A DNA stretch of 64,000 nucleotides from Streptomyces sp. NBC_01775 (GCF_035917675.1 NZ_CP109104.1:868001-932000); one strand, 5' to 3'; positions 34,138-43,034 are shown, counted from the first letter of the stretch. Notes: a model not told the origin generated them from the letters alone. Made by a program: numbers and translations.

Positions 34138-35091
34138 GTGCACGCCTTCACCATCACCCCGCAAGGGCCCTTCTCCCTCGCAGCCGGTCTCAGCTTCCTG
34201 AGGGGCTTCACCCCCGCCGGGTATCACGACACCGCACAGGACCAGACGCTGCGCCTGGCATTCCCCGCCGACGACGGCCACTCGACCGTCGGCGTCGAAG
34301 TGAGGCAGGCGGACGGCCCCCAGGGCACCGTGGAGGCGGAGGCCGTCGTGCACACCGGCCTGCCCTGCGAGGGGCGGGCCGGGACGGCCACGGGAACCGG
34401 GCCCGCCCCGCCATCCCCCGGGATGGATGCGGTGCGGCAGCAGCTGGCGCGCATCCTCTCACTCGACGTCGACGGCAGCGGGTTTCCCCAGCTCGCCAAC
34501 AGCGATCCCGTCATGGCCGAGGTCATCCCGGCATACCCGGGACTGCGGCCGGTGTGCTTCCACTCCCCGTACGAAGCAGCGGCCTGGGCGGTCATCGGCC
34601 ACCGCATCCGCATGGTCCAGGCCGCCGCAGCCAAAGCCCGCATCGCCGAACGCCACGGACAACACGTCACCGTCGCCGGCCGCACCCTGCACGCCTTCCC
34701 CACCCCGCTGGTCCTGCGCCAACTCGACCGCATCCCCGGGCTGCCCGACATCAAGGTCGAACGCCTGCGCCACCTCGCGGACGCTGCTCTCGCCGACCAC
34801 CTCAACGCCGGCCAACTGCGGGCGATGCCGGCCCAGGACGCCCTTGCCCACCTTCAGGAATTGCCGGGCATCGGCCCGTTCTCCGCCGAACTGATCCTCA
34901 TCCGCGGCGCCGGGCACCCCGACGTCTTCCCACGGCACGAACCCCGGCTGCACGCCGCGATGGCGCGCGCCTACGGTCTGAGCGATGCGGATGCCTCCGA
35001 CACGAACCGCCTCGCCGACATCAGCAACCGCTGGGCGCCCTACCGCAGCTGGGCCGCCGTCCTGTTGCGCACCTGGTTTTCACGGATCTGA
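34138..35091 (+). CDS. AlkA-like DNA-3-methyladenine glycosylase (HhH-GPD)
   Basis: This is an HhH-GPD superfamily base-excision glycosylase of 317 residues. An N-terminal AlkA-like domain precedes YEAAAWAVIGHRIRMVQAAA and the helix-hairpin-helix LQELPGIGPFSAELILIRGA. The position that carries the catalytic Asp in E. coli AlkA appears as Glu in DVFPRHEPRL, which may still act as the acid. It begins with GTG at 34138 directly after the VOC gene, so repair of alkylated DNA and the VOC activity are co-induced. Substrates are likely alkylated purines; the assignment is by fold. Confidence 0.85.
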   Translation: MHAFTITPQGPFSLAAGLSFLRGFTPAGYHDTAQDQTLRLAFPADDGHSTVGVEVRQADGPQGTVEAEAVVHTGLPCEGRAGTATGTGPAPPSPGMDAVRQQLARILSLDVDGSGFPQLANSDPVMAEVIPAYPGLRPVCFHSPYEAAAWAVIGHRIRMVQAAAAKARIAERHGQHVTVAGRTLHAFPTPLVLRQLDRIPGLPDIKVERLRHLADAALADHLNAGQLRAMPAQDALAHLQELPGIGPFSAELILIRGAGHPDVFPRHEPRLHAAMARAYGLSDADASDTNRLADISNRWAPYRSWAAVLLRTWFSRI

Positions 35092-35216
35092 CCGCGGTTG
35101 CGTGAAGGGACATGCCCCGCGCAAGCGTGCCCATGGCTGCCTCGTCCGCGAGGTCGGCTGTCAGATCTTGTCCTGGGTAGGTCCGCTTTTGCCCCGGGCA
35201 GGTCGCACCGGAATGA

Positions 35217-35495
35217 TCGTCGCTCACGCGTCTCGATGAACTTGGTGCTGCTGAACGCCAGTTGTGGAACTCCTTCACGCGGGGCATTGCCGTCGATGTC
35301 CGCGACGGCACGTCATCGGCTGAATCCACGGTACGGGCCGACGTCATCGAGGCACTGTTGCTGGGTGCCGGCGCCGATCCCACCCCGGGTGACCGCCCGG
35401 CGCTCCGCCTCACCGGCGCCGGCATCACAGGCAGCCTGGATCTGCGATTCGCCGAGATTGCCATGCCGGTCGTCCTGGCCGACTGCCGCTTCGAC
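35217..35495 (+). pseudogene. Fragment of a pentapeptide-repeat-like gene
   Basis: The frame reads LTRLDELGAAERQLWNSF, TVRADVIEALLLGAGADPTP and ALRLTGAGITGSLDLRFAEI, matching the N-terminus of actinobacterial membrane proteins with pentapeptide-type repeats. The start codon is missing (a stop lies just upstream) and the sequence breaks off at about 35495, where a transposase end begins. It is a remnant cut by a transposon or a deletion. Confidence 0.65.
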
Positions 35496-35706
35496 GAAGT
35501 ACCACGCCGCCGTCGCTCAGCTCCAGGCTCAGGGCCACGAACTCCGCGAGGAGGACATCGCCCGGCTCTCCCCGCTCAAGCACCGCAACCTGAACCTGCT
35601 CGGCCGCTACAGCTTCACCGCCTCCACCCCCGCCGCCGGCGTCCTGCGCCCGCTTCGGGACCCTGATGCGCCGGAGCTGGACGAGGACGAGACCGGCTGG
35701 GAGTGA
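35496..35706 (+). pseudogene. C-terminal fragment of a Tn3-family transposase
   Basis: The 70 codons before the stop at 35706 read TKYHAAVAQLQAQGHELREE, DIARLSPLKHRNLNLLGRYS and RPLRDPDAPELDED, which is the extreme C-terminus of Streptomyces Tn3-type transposases. The catalytic core is missing. The junction with the pentapeptide-type fragment is out of frame, so no fusion protein is made. Confidence 0.75.
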
Positions 35707-35753
35707 GTCGGGGCCGTCGCTGCCTGCGTCTCTATGGGCCGTCGCCCGGTCAC

Positions 35754-36512
35754 TCAGAGGAGGGCACCGCCGGAGACCTCGATGCGCTGGGCGGTGACCC
35801 AGCGCAGGCCCTCGGAGGCCAGCGTGGCGATGGCGTCGCCGATCTCCTCAGGTTCGCCGACGCGGCCTAGCGCGGTCTGTCCGGCCAGAACCTGGCGCAT
35901 CTCGGCGTCGTCCCGCATCGCTCCACCGTTGAAATCGGTGGCGGTCGGTCCCGGAGCGATGGAGTTGACCCGGACTCCGCGCGGGCCGAGTTCTGCGGCG
36001 AGGGTACGGCTCAAGGCTTCGACGGCGGCCTTCGAGGCGGAGTAGACCGAGGTGGCGGGGCTGGTGTGGCGGGTCAGTGACGTCGAGACGTTGATGACGC
36101 GGCCACCTCGGGTCAGCAGCGGTACAAGTGACTGGATGAGGAAGAACGTGCCCCGGACGTTGGTGCCCATCACCGTGTCGAAGTCGTCGATCGTGACGCC
36201 CTCCAGCGGTCCGAAGATCCCCACTCCCGCGTTGTTGACCAAGATGTCGAGCCGCGAAGTACCCCAGCGCTCCAGCTGCTCGCTCAGTTCGGAGGTGAAG
36301 GACGTGAAAGAGGAGACGTCGCTGATGTCGAGCCGGAGAACAGCGGCAGTCCCACCCACCGCCTGCACCTGTTCCACCGTCTTCTCAGCCCCGGCCGCAT
36401 CACCGCGGTGGGTGACCAAGACCCGCACCCCGCGTGTGGCCAGAGCGATGGCCGCGCCACGTCCGAGGCCGCGATTCGCACCGGTCACCAAAGCGATCTT
36501 ATCGATCGTCAT
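35754..36512 (-). CDS. Short-chain dehydrogenase/reductase
   Basis: This 252-residue SDR reads IALVTGANRGLGRGAAIAL, LDILVNNAGVGIF, a catalytic Ser in VINVSTSLTRH, YSASKAAVEALSRTLAAELG and a C-terminus WVTAQRIEVSGGALL. VTHRGD suggests NADP. It is divergent from a TetR regulator with two matching palindromes between them. The ATG at 36512 is chosen over an upstream start at 36548 because it begins at the fold and has GGAGGAACAG upstream. Confidence 0.9.
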   Translation of the reverse strand: MTIDKIALVTGANRGLGRGAAIALATRGVRVLVTHRGDAAGAEKTVEQVQAVGGTAAVLRLDISDVSSFTSFTSELSEQLERWGTSRLDILVNNAGVGIFGPLEGVTIDDFDTVMGTNVRGTFFLIQSLVPLLTRGGRVINVSTSLTRHTSPATSVYSASKAAVEALSRTLAAELGPRGVRVNSIAPGPTATDFNGGAMRDDAEMRQVLAGQTALGRVGEPEEIGDAIATLASEGLRWVTAQRIEVSGGALL

Positions 36513-36567
36513 GAACTGTTCCTCCACCGCGCGGCTACCGGAATTCACCCGGCGCCACAGACAGGAT

Positions 36568-36638
36568 GCGAGTCACTCGACTCGCCTTGCTCTCGTACCG
36601 TAAGCAGGACCATCGAGGCGAGTCAAGTGACTCGCCTC
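36568..36638. promoter_or_regulatory. Two TetR operators between SDR and TetR genes
   Basis: GCGAGTC-N4-GACTCGC (36568-36585) and GAGGCGAGTCA-N2-TGACTCGCCTC (36615-36638) share the core GCGAGTCA-N2-YGACTCGC. One copy lies nearer each gene. Confidence 0.8.
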
Positions 36639-36660
36639 GGGTCTGCGGCATACTGTCCGC

Positions 36661-37314
36661 ATGGCAGCAGAACTCTCCGCACACCACCGCAGACTCGCTC
36701 AGCAGAAACGCGAGGCGATCACCACCGCAGCCACAGAACTGTTTTTGGATCGCGGCTACGACGGCACCTCACTGGCCCGGATCGCCGAAGCGGCCGGGGT
36801 CTCGAAGTCCACCCTGTTCAAGCAGTTCCCCACCAAGGCGGCCCTCTTCGAGGCCATCGTCACCGAGTCCTGGCAGCGTGACGCCGGCGACGCTGCCGCG
36901 CGGCCACAGACCGGAGATCTGCGCTCCGGACTGACAACCGTCGGCCACCGCTATGCCGACCTGATCGGCCGGCCCGGCATGACAGCCCTGTTCCGGATCG
37001 TCATCGCCGAACTGCCTCGTTTTCCCGAACTGGGACGGATGCAGTTCCAGCTCGGCAAACTGCCCTACTTCACCTCCGTCCAGCGCTACTTGGAATCCGA
37101 GCACGAGGCGGGCAACGCTGATGTCCCGGACGCGGCGAGCGCCGCGAACCAGTTCCTCGGCATGATCGCCAACTACGTCCTGTGGCCCCGCATGCTGCTG
37201 ACCGACTGGAACCCCGCAGCCTCCGACATCCACGACGCCGTCGAACAGGCCGTCCAGACCATGCTCGCCAGATACACCCCGACCCGCCGGCCTGACCCGA
37301 AGCCGGAACGTTGA
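36661..37314 (+). CDS. TetR family regulator
   Basis: This 217-residue regulator has a typical helix-turn-helix (ITTAATELFLDRGYDGTSLA, RIAEAAGVSKSTLFKQFPTK) and a C-terminal ligand domain of the type found in AcrR-like proteins (GMTALFRIVIAELPRFPELG, WPRMLLTDWNP). It probably represses itself and the divergent SDR through the paired palindromes 20-90 bases upstream. The ATG at 36661 has little Shine-Dalgarno sequence. Confidence 0.9.
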   Translation: MAAELSAHHRRLAQQKREAITTAATELFLDRGYDGTSLARIAEAAGVSKSTLFKQFPTKAALFEAIVTESWQRDAGDAAARPQTGDLRSGLTTVGHRYADLIGRPGMTALFRIVIAELPRFPELGRMQFQLGKLPYFTSVQRYLESEHEAGNADVPDAASAANQFLGMIANYVLWPRMLLTDWNPAASDIHDAVEQAVQTMLARYTPTRRPDPKPER

Positions 37315-37522
37315 CACTGGCGCGCAATGCTCAACATCCGCGACGCCTCCACTCAGCGGCGCATGTCGGTAAACGGTGGCGAGCTCAAGCGGCCGGCGCG
37401 TCCGATGAACCCGTGCGATCCGGGGGTTCGCGGCGGCTCGAATCCAAGCAGATCCGATGGTGATCGCTGACAGGGTTTGACGACAGACAGGGTCCGATCC
37501 TCCGTACGGAAGGGGCCCTTCG

Positions 37523-38349
37523 GTGGCGAACCTGGTCTACAAGCGGGTCTCGACCGACCAGCAGTCGACCGCCCGGCAGAACCTCGTCCTGGACGAGGCC
37601 GGGGTCGAGGACCCGGTGGTCTTCGAGGAGGCCCCGGGCACCTCCAGCCGCCTCTCTCTCCCTCCAGCGCCCGAAGTTCGGCGAACTGCTCACCTACGCG
37701 CGGCCGGGCGACACCGTGCACATCTCCGAGATGTTCCGCCTCGTACGCGGCACCGGCCACATCCTCGACGTGCTCGACGTCCTCCACCGCGACCGCCTCG
37801 CCCCGCGCATCCACGACGGCGCTTCTCCGCGATGGACCTCACCACCCGCCACCCGCGCACCGGCGAACTCCTGCCCACCGTGAAGTTCACGGTGCAAACC
37901 CTCGCCGCCGCCGGCCAACTCCAGCGCGACCTCCAGCGTGAACTCACCTACGACGGACTGCGCGCCGCCGAGACCAAGGGCAGCAAGGACGGACGCAGCC
38001 CCGCCGTCCCGGCCGACAAGACCGACACCGTACGCACCACGTACCTGGAAGGCCGCTCCATCGCCGCCCTCGCCCACGAACACGGCGTCAGCCGCGGCGC
38101 CATCCGCACAGCCGTCGCCGACCTCATGCCCGACCACACCGCCATCAAGGAGGACGCCCCCGCCCCGGAGCTGCCGGTCACCCTCGCATGCCCGGCAAGG
38201 TCGCCGACGTCCTCCGCGCGGCCGGCCTGGAGCCCGCCGAGCGGGCCGCGCTCGACGGCGGCCAGGGTGTCCCGGCTGTTCCGGCCCAGCGCAAGGCCCG
38301 TCGCGAGTACGAGATCCGCGTCAGCACCCACGCACCGATCGGACCGTGA
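37523..38349 (+). pseudogene. Serine resolvase of a Tn3-type element, frameshifted
   Basis: Pieces of a serine recombinase are spread over three frames: MANLVYKRVSTDQQSTARQN (N-terminus with catalytic Ser), then FGELLTYARPGDTVHISEMF and RLVRGTGHILDVLDVLHRD, then a helix-turn-helix tail (TYLEGRSIAALAHEHGVSRG), and finally MPGKVADVLRAAGLEPAERA in another frame up to 38349. Shifts occur near 37660, 37815 and 38185. Resolvase and the transposase fragment at 39.2-39.7 kb bracket an intact hydrolase gene, like a decayed Tn3 unit with cargo. Confidence 0.75.
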
Positions 38350-38355
38350 TCGTTC

Positions 38356-39117
38356 TCAGCGCCAACCGCTGTACCGATGTTCCCCGAGGCCGTCCTCCGT
38401 CACGGGCAGGCACTCGGCGAGCAGGTCGACGACGTCGCGCCAGGCTCGCTGCGCGTGCTGTGGGTGGTAGCCGACACCGGGGACCATGGGGTGGTCGACC
38501 GGCGGGTGGTGGAAGGCGTGCAAGGCGCCGCCGTAGACCACGAGGCGCCAGTCGACGCCCGCGGCCTGCATCTCAGCGGCGAACGCGTTCCGTTGCGCGG
38601 GCGGCATGATCGGGTCTTCCGACCCGACCCCGGCCCACACCGGGCAGCGAATGCGCGCCGCCTCGCCCGGTCGGCCCGTGGTCGTTGCGTTGACCGTCCC
38701 GATCGCGCGCAGGTTGACGCCATCGCGCCCGAGTTCCAGCGCGATGGCGCCCCCGGTGCCGTAGCCGACGGCGGCTATCCGGTCGGGGTCGGTCCGCGGT
38801 TCGGTGCGCAACACGTCGAGCGCCGCGTGGCCGATGCCTCGCATCCGGTCGGGGTCGGCGAGCAACGGCATGCAACGGGCCAGCATCTCCTCGGGGTCGC
38901 CCAAATAGCGCCCACCGTGAAGGTCGAAGGCCAGCGCTACATATCCCAGCTCGGCGAGAGCATCGGCCCTGCGGCGCTCGACGTCGCTGAGCCCCATGCC
39001 CTCTGGTCCGAGCAGCACCGCGGGCCGGCGGTCGACACCGGCCGGGAGCGCGAGGTGCCCGATCATCGTCAAACCGTCGGCCGGATACTCGACCGTACGC
39101 GTCGTAATCGTCGTCAT
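38356..39117 (-). CDS. Dienelactone hydrolase-family protein lacking the usual nucleophile
   Basis: This 253-residue alpha/beta-hydrolase looks like a dienelactone hydrolase: TVEYPADGLTMIGHLALP, FDLHGGRYLGDPEEM, acid in GVGSEDPIMPP and His in GGALHAFHHPPVDHP. The nucleophile elbow, normally GYCxGG or GYSxGG, reads GYGTGG (Gly120), so the standard catalytic triad is incomplete. It may be a subfamily with another role, or inactive. The ATG at 39117 is chosen; the longer frame from 39237 has no homology. It is enclosed by Tn3-type remnants and may be transposon cargo. Confidence 0.85.
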   Translation of the reverse strand: MTTITTRTVEYPADGLTMIGHLALPAGVDRRPAVLLGPEGMGLSDVERRRADALAELGYVALAFDLHGGRYLGDPEEMLARCMPLLADPDRMRGIGHAALDVLRTEPRTDPDRIAAVGYGTGGAIALELGRDGVNLRAIGTVNATTTGRPGEAARIRCPVWAGVGSEDPIMPPAQRNAFAAEMQAAGVDWRLVVYGGALHAFHHPPVDHPMVPGVGYHPQHAQRAWRDVVDLLAECLPVTEDGLGEHRYSGWR

Positions 39118-39239
39118 AAGTCTGGACTGTAGTGATCGTCGAGCCCGGTCCGGCCGGTGTTCTGCCGCTGGCAGAACAGCCCGGGTATCCCAAATACGGC
39201 GAGGGCTCACAAGAACCGTCACACCCCCCGCCCCCACGG

Positions 39240-39665
39240 CAGCGGCGGGGGTCAGGTCCTGCTCGCAGCGGGGTGAAGTCGACGTCGAGTTTCGGGTCGT
39301 ACACGTCGGGCTGGATGCCGAGTTCGTGGGTGCTGTACTCGCCGAACCGGTTGATGTGCTCGGTCAGGTACGGCGAGATGTACGCCAGGTCCTCCAGGTC
39401 GATCCCCTCCCTCCTCCAGCAACTGCCGCACGATCTCCGCGATGTCCAGGGCGTTGTGGAAGATCACCGCGTTCGTGAGCAGGGCGTTGAACTTCATCGC
39501 CTTCTCCTGCTCGATGGGGTCGTTGTCGGCGAGGACGCCGCGATTGCCGAAGCCGATCCACTGGGAGAACCGGTTGAACGACTCGACCTTGTTGGTCGCC
39601 GCGGTCACCCGTCGGCGCAGCGGAGCGTCGGAGAGGTAGCGCAGCAGCTGGACAGTGCGGATCAC
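39240..39665 (-). pseudogene. C-terminal remnant of a Tn3-family transposase
   Basis: The minus strand encodes TVQLLRYLSDAPLRRRVTAA, TNKVESFNRFSQWIGFGNRG, AMKFNALLTNAVIFHNALDI and AEIVRQLLEEG, the highly conserved end of Tn3-type transposases including a catalytic-core glutamate region (NKVESFN). A frameshift near 39405 moves the last part (AYISPYLTEHINRFGEYSTH) to another frame, and the N-terminal 800 residues are missing. It is the opposite end of the element that begins with the broken resolvase. Confidence 0.88.
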
Positions 39666-39725
39666 ACGGCCGGATCAGCTATCCGCGACTCCGTGCCGTG
39701 ACCGAGTGCCGGCGCCCGGCCGCGT

Positions 39726-40898
39726 TCACCGATCAGCGGCCAGCACTGCCGCGAGGCCCTCTTGCAGATCTTTGACGAAATACTCGGGAACCTCCAGCGA
39801 CGGGAAGTGTCCCCCGTTTTCGGGCGACCCCCATCGGACGATCTGTCGGTACCGCTCCTGCGCCCAGGGGCGCGGACACTTCTCGACGTCGCGAGGATAC
39901 ATAGTGAGTGCTGACGGGACGTCGACCCGAAGTTCGGGATCGAGCGAGTTGTGGCTTTCGTAGTAAATGCGGGCCGCCGACGCGCCGGTCCGTGTGAGCC
40001 AATACAGGGTGACGTCGTCGAGAATGCGGTCTCTGGAAATCGTCTCGAACGGGCTGTCTTCGGTATCTGACCACTCGGCGAACTTGTCAAGGATCCAGGC
40101 GAGGAGCCCGATCGGTGAGTCGACGAGCGAGTAGCCGATGGTCTGCGGTCGGGTCGCCTGCTGCTTCGCGTACGCCGCTCGGTGGCGCCAGAAATCACGG
40201 GTTTCCTCGGTCCACTTGCGCTCGGCCGCCGTCAGCCCGTCCGTTGTCAACCCGGGCGGCGCCTCCGCGAACGTTGTATGGATGCCGAGAACGTGTGCCG
40301 GGAATCTGCCGCCGAGAACCGTGGTGATATTGCCTCCCCAGTCGCCGCCGTGGGCTGCGAACTTGTCGTAGCCGAGCCTTCCCATCAGTTCCACCCATGC
40401 GGCTGCGATCTTTTCGGTTCCCCACCCGGTGGTGGCCGGCCTGTCGCTGTAACCAAAGCCTGGTAGCGACGGGACCACGACGTGGAACGCCGGCGCGTCT
40501 GCATCTTTCGGATCTGCCAGCTCGTCCACTACATCGATGAACCGAGCAATGCTGTCCGGCCAGCCGTGCGTCAAGAGCAGAGGAGTGGCATCCGCGCGCG
40601 CGGATCGACGGTGCAGGAAGTGGATTCCCAGATCATCAATGATCGTGCGGAACTGGCCGATCCGGTTGAGGCGCTCTTCGAACGACCGCCAGTTGTACCC
40701 GGTGCGCCAGTAGTTCACGACATCGACGAGGTCGGCGAGAGGAACGCCCTGTTCCCATCGGCGAGGGTCGGGCGCGGCGCGATGGACCGTCTCAGCCTCC
40801 GGCAGCCGCGCAGCGGCCAGTCGCGCGCGCAGATCATCGAGGTCAGCGTCAGTCGCGTGGGCTTCAAATGCTTGCACGTCGCCGGTTGGACGGGGCAT
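39726..40898 (-). CDS. Epoxide hydrolase (EHN-type alpha/beta hydrolase)
   Basis: This 390-residue enzyme opens epoxides by an Asp nucleophile. The N-terminal EHN domain (DVQAFEAHATDADLDDLRAR, YWRTGYNWRSFEERLN) is followed by the oxyanion motif HGWP, nucleophile Asp186 in HGGDWGGN and a late His in ENGGHFPSLEVPEYF. A CGNR zinc-finger regulator gene lies divergent 103 bases away with duplicated operators. The layout fits detoxification of a reactive epoxide. Confidence 0.9.
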   Translation of the reverse strand: MPRPTGDVQAFEAHATDADLDDLRARLAAARLPEAETVHRAAPDPRRWEQGVPLADLVDVVNYWRTGYNWRSFEERLNRIGQFRTIIDDLGIHFLHRRSARADATPLLLTHGWPDSIARFIDVVDELADPKDADAPAFHVVVPSLPGFGYSDRPATTGWGTEKIAAAWVELMGRLGYDKFAAHGGDWGGNITTVLGGRFPAHVLGIHTTFAEAPPGLTTDGLTAAERKWTEETRDFWRHRAAYAKQQATRPQTIGYSLVDSPIGLLAWILDKFAEWSDTEDSPFETISRDRILDDVTLYWLTRTGASAARIYYESHNSLDPELRVDVPSALTMYPRDVEKCPRPWAQERYRQIVRWGSPENGGHFPSLEVPEYFVKDLQEGLAAVLAADR

Positions 40899-40940
40899 GA
40901 GACCTCCTGGCCATCGTGGAGCCGGCTACGATCTATCGCG

Positions 40941-40999
40941 AACCGGCTAAGGAGGTTTTAGCAGCCCTCCGAGTCATGCTGCAACCTGCTAAGGTGGTT
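40941..40999. promoter_or_regulatory. Duplicated 17-bp site between epoxide hydrolase and CGNR genes
   Basis: AACCNGCTAAGGNGGTT occurs at 40941-40957 and 40983-40999, identical at 15 of 17 positions and with AACC/GGTT symmetric ends. The second ends three bases before the CGNR gene's ATG. Confidence 0.75.
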
Positions 41000-41001
41000 C
41001 T

Positions 41002-41577
41002 ATGCGTACTGGGTTCCCTGACTTCCGCCTCGGTAGCGTGCTGGCGACGAGCTTCACGGGGACTCTGTCGGAGCGTCATGGCAACGCCGTGGAGCGCATT
41101 CCCACGCCGCACCGGCTCATCGACTGGCTGGCAGTGAACGGACTCGCCGTGGACTCCTGCACCACTGCCCAGCTCGACCTCGCTCGGGAACTGAGGGAGT
41201 CGATTCACGCTGCCGCGACAGCGGCGGCGATCCAGGACGCTCTCCCTGCGCCTGCTGTCCAAGTCATCAACGACTGCAGCGCTCAGGGTCGGGCCGCGGC
41301 GATCCTGACGCCCGAGGGCAAGCGGCGATGGCGGCTCAGCTCGGCTTCCCGCGTGGAAGATGCCCTCAGCGTGATCGCCGCCGACGCGATCAGCATCATC
41401 GCAGGCGAACGAGACGGAAAATTGGCCTTGTGCGCATCATCAAGCTGCCAAGCCGCCTTCTTCGACACCAGCCAAAGTCGCACCCGCAAATGGTGTGACA
41501 TGAACACGTGCGGGAATCGTCAGAAGAGGGCGCGCTTCATTGCCAACCAGCGCAAAAACCTCAGATCAGCAGAGTGA
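41002..41577 (+). CDS. CGNR zinc-finger (ABATE-domain) regulator
   Basis: This 191-residue protein has an ABATE-type N-terminal domain (GSVLATSFTGTLSERHGNAV, LIDWLAVNGLAVDS) and a C-terminal CGNR zinc finger: LCASSSCQAAFFDTSQS, RTRKWCDMNTCGNRQKRARF. It likely controls the divergent epoxide hydrolase and its own gene. The ATG at 41002 follows AAGGTGG, which is also part of the operator copy. Confidence 0.88.
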   Translation: MRTGFPDFRLGSVLATSFTGTLSERHGNAVERIPTPHRLIDWLAVNGLAVDSCTTAQLDLARELRESIHAAATAAAIQDALPAPAVQVINDCSAQGRAAAILTPEGKRRWRLSSASRVEDALSVIAADAISIIAGERDGKLALCASSSCQAAFFDTSQSRTRKWCDMNTCGNRQKRARFIANQRKNLRSAE

Positions 41578-41819
41578 TCGCTACCTCGGTACAGCCAAGT
41601 GGGCCCCACGCCTGCGACGCATCTGTCGCGTTGGGTGCACCCCAACGGCACCGCTAAGAGCCATCCGTCGCCGTCGGTCCGTCGCCGTCGGAGGGCGCGG
41701 TGCGGGGCACAGTCACGCGGCGGCCGGAGCATGAGCCGTTCGGGCACCGCCCCACGACGCCGCTGGTGCGGGTACGCCGCATCGGTGCTCGGCGGCACGG
41801 CAGCAGTGTGCCGGTGATC

Positions 41820-41853
41820 GCGCCGAGGGCAGCGGTTGTGCTGCCCTCGGCGC
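41820..41853. terminator. Bidirectional terminator hairpin
   Basis: A perfect 14-base stem (GCGCCGAGGGCAGC and its complement) with 6-base loop lies between the convergent CGNR and aldo/keto reductase genes, 12 bases beyond the stop of the latter. Confidence 0.75.
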
Positions 41854-41864
41854 TCGACCGGGTA

Positions 41865-42923
41865 TCAGCGGCGGGATTCGATCTTCAGGTCGCCGCGGGT
41901 CACCACGCGCATCGCGTCCCCGGCGAGCATGTCGTGCGGGAAGCCGAGTTCGATCGCGCTGGCCTCGTCGAGGCGGGCCAGTTGGGAGGCGGTGAAGTCG
42001 ACCTCCAGGGCGCCAAGGTTGTCCTCCAGCTGCGCGGGGGTGCGGGCGCCGATGATCGATGCCGTCACACCCGGGTTCTGCAGGGTCCAGGCCAGCCCGA
42101 CCTGGGCGGGTGTGCGGCCCAGCTCCGTTGCGACATCCTTCACCACGTCCGCGATGGCGAAGTTGCGCTCGGTGAGCCCGCCGGTGGCGATGGTGAGGTT
42201 CTTGCGGGTGCTGTCGGCGACGTTCTCCGCGGTCAGGTCGTCGCGGCTGTACTTGCCGGTGAGCACCCCGCCGGCCAGCGGTGAGTACGGGACCACGCCC
42301 AGCCCCATCTCGCGTGCCATGGGGATCAGGTCACGTTCCCCGGTTCGCTCGATCATGTTGTATTCCATCTGGAGCGCGACCAGCGGCGACCAGCCGCGCA
42401 GGTCGGCGATCGCCTGCATGCGCGACACCTGCCAGGCCGGGGCGTTGCAGATCGCCACGTACAAGACCTTGCCCTGCCGGACCAGATCGTCCATTCCGCG
42501 CAGGATCTCCTCGACCGACGTCGTGGTGTCCCACACGTGCAGGTAGAGCAGATCGATGTAGTCCGTATTGAGCTGTCGCAGACTCGCTTCCACCGACGCG
42601 AACAGGCTCTTGCGGTGAGGGCCCCCGGAATTCGGGTCGCCGGGCCGGCGCAGCGTCGTGTATTTCGTTGCCAGCACCAGGCTTTCGCGGTTGTCGCGGG
42701 TGAATTCGCCCAGCAGGCGCTCGGAGCTGCCATTGGTGTAGGTGCTGGCGGTGTCGATGAAGTTGCCACCGCGCTCGATGTAGAGATCGAACAGCTTGCG
42801 CGCCTCGTCCTGCTCGGCGCCCCAGCCCCACTCGGTGCCGAAGGTCGCCGCGCCCAGCGCCAGCGGTGAGACCCGCAGCCCGGAGCGGCCCAGCAGCCGG
42901 TAGGTGTCGAGGGTGAGCGACAT
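41865..42923 (-). CDS. Aldo/keto reductase
   Basis: This 352-residue (beta/alpha)8-barrel reductase reads RVSPLALGAATFGTEWGWGA, NFIDTASTYTNGSSERLLGE (with active-site Asp and Tyr), LVLATKYTT (Lys), DYIDLLYLHVWD (His) and VTASIIGARTPAQLEDNLGA (NADPH site). The catalytic tetrad Asp, Tyr, Lys, His is complete. It is divergent from an XRE-MmyB regulator. The ATG at 42923 follows AGGAGGACAAG. Confidence 0.92.
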   Translation of the reverse strand: MSLTLDTYRLLGRSGLRVSPLALGAATFGTEWGWGAEQDEARKLFDLYIERGGNFIDTASTYTNGSSERLLGEFTRDNRESLVLATKYTTLRRPGDPNSGGPHRKSLFASVEASLRQLNTDYIDLLYLHVWDTTTSVEEILRGMDDLVRQGKVLYVAICNAPAWQVSRMQAIADLRGWSPLVALQMEYNMIERTGERDLIPMAREMGLGVVPYSPLAGGVLTGKYSRDDLTAENVADSTRKNLTIATGGLTERNFAIADVVKDVATELGRTPAQVGLAWTLQNPGVTASIIGARTPAQLEDNLGALEVDFTASQLARLDEASAIELGFPHDMLAGDAMRVVTRGDLKIESRR

Positions 42924-42998
42924 CTTGTCCTCCTGTGCTTGTGATCCGTTGTCGAAAACAAGCCTGTGACCGCCGCGAGTCGGGGATAAGGGAAAGAA

Positions 42999-43034
42999 GT
43001 TCCTGGGAACGCCAGTCCTACCCTGGCTGTAGGA
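42999..43034. promoter_or_regulatory. Palindromes between aldo/keto reductase and XRE genes
   Basis: GTTCC-N2-GGAAC (42999-43010) and TCCTAC-N7-GTAGGA (43016-43034) lie just before the regulator start. Possible operators; they do not resemble each other. Confidence 0.5.

Noticed and set aside
35217..35706. A chimeric functional protein from the pentapeptide and transposase pieces
   Set aside because: The two homologies are in different reading frames.
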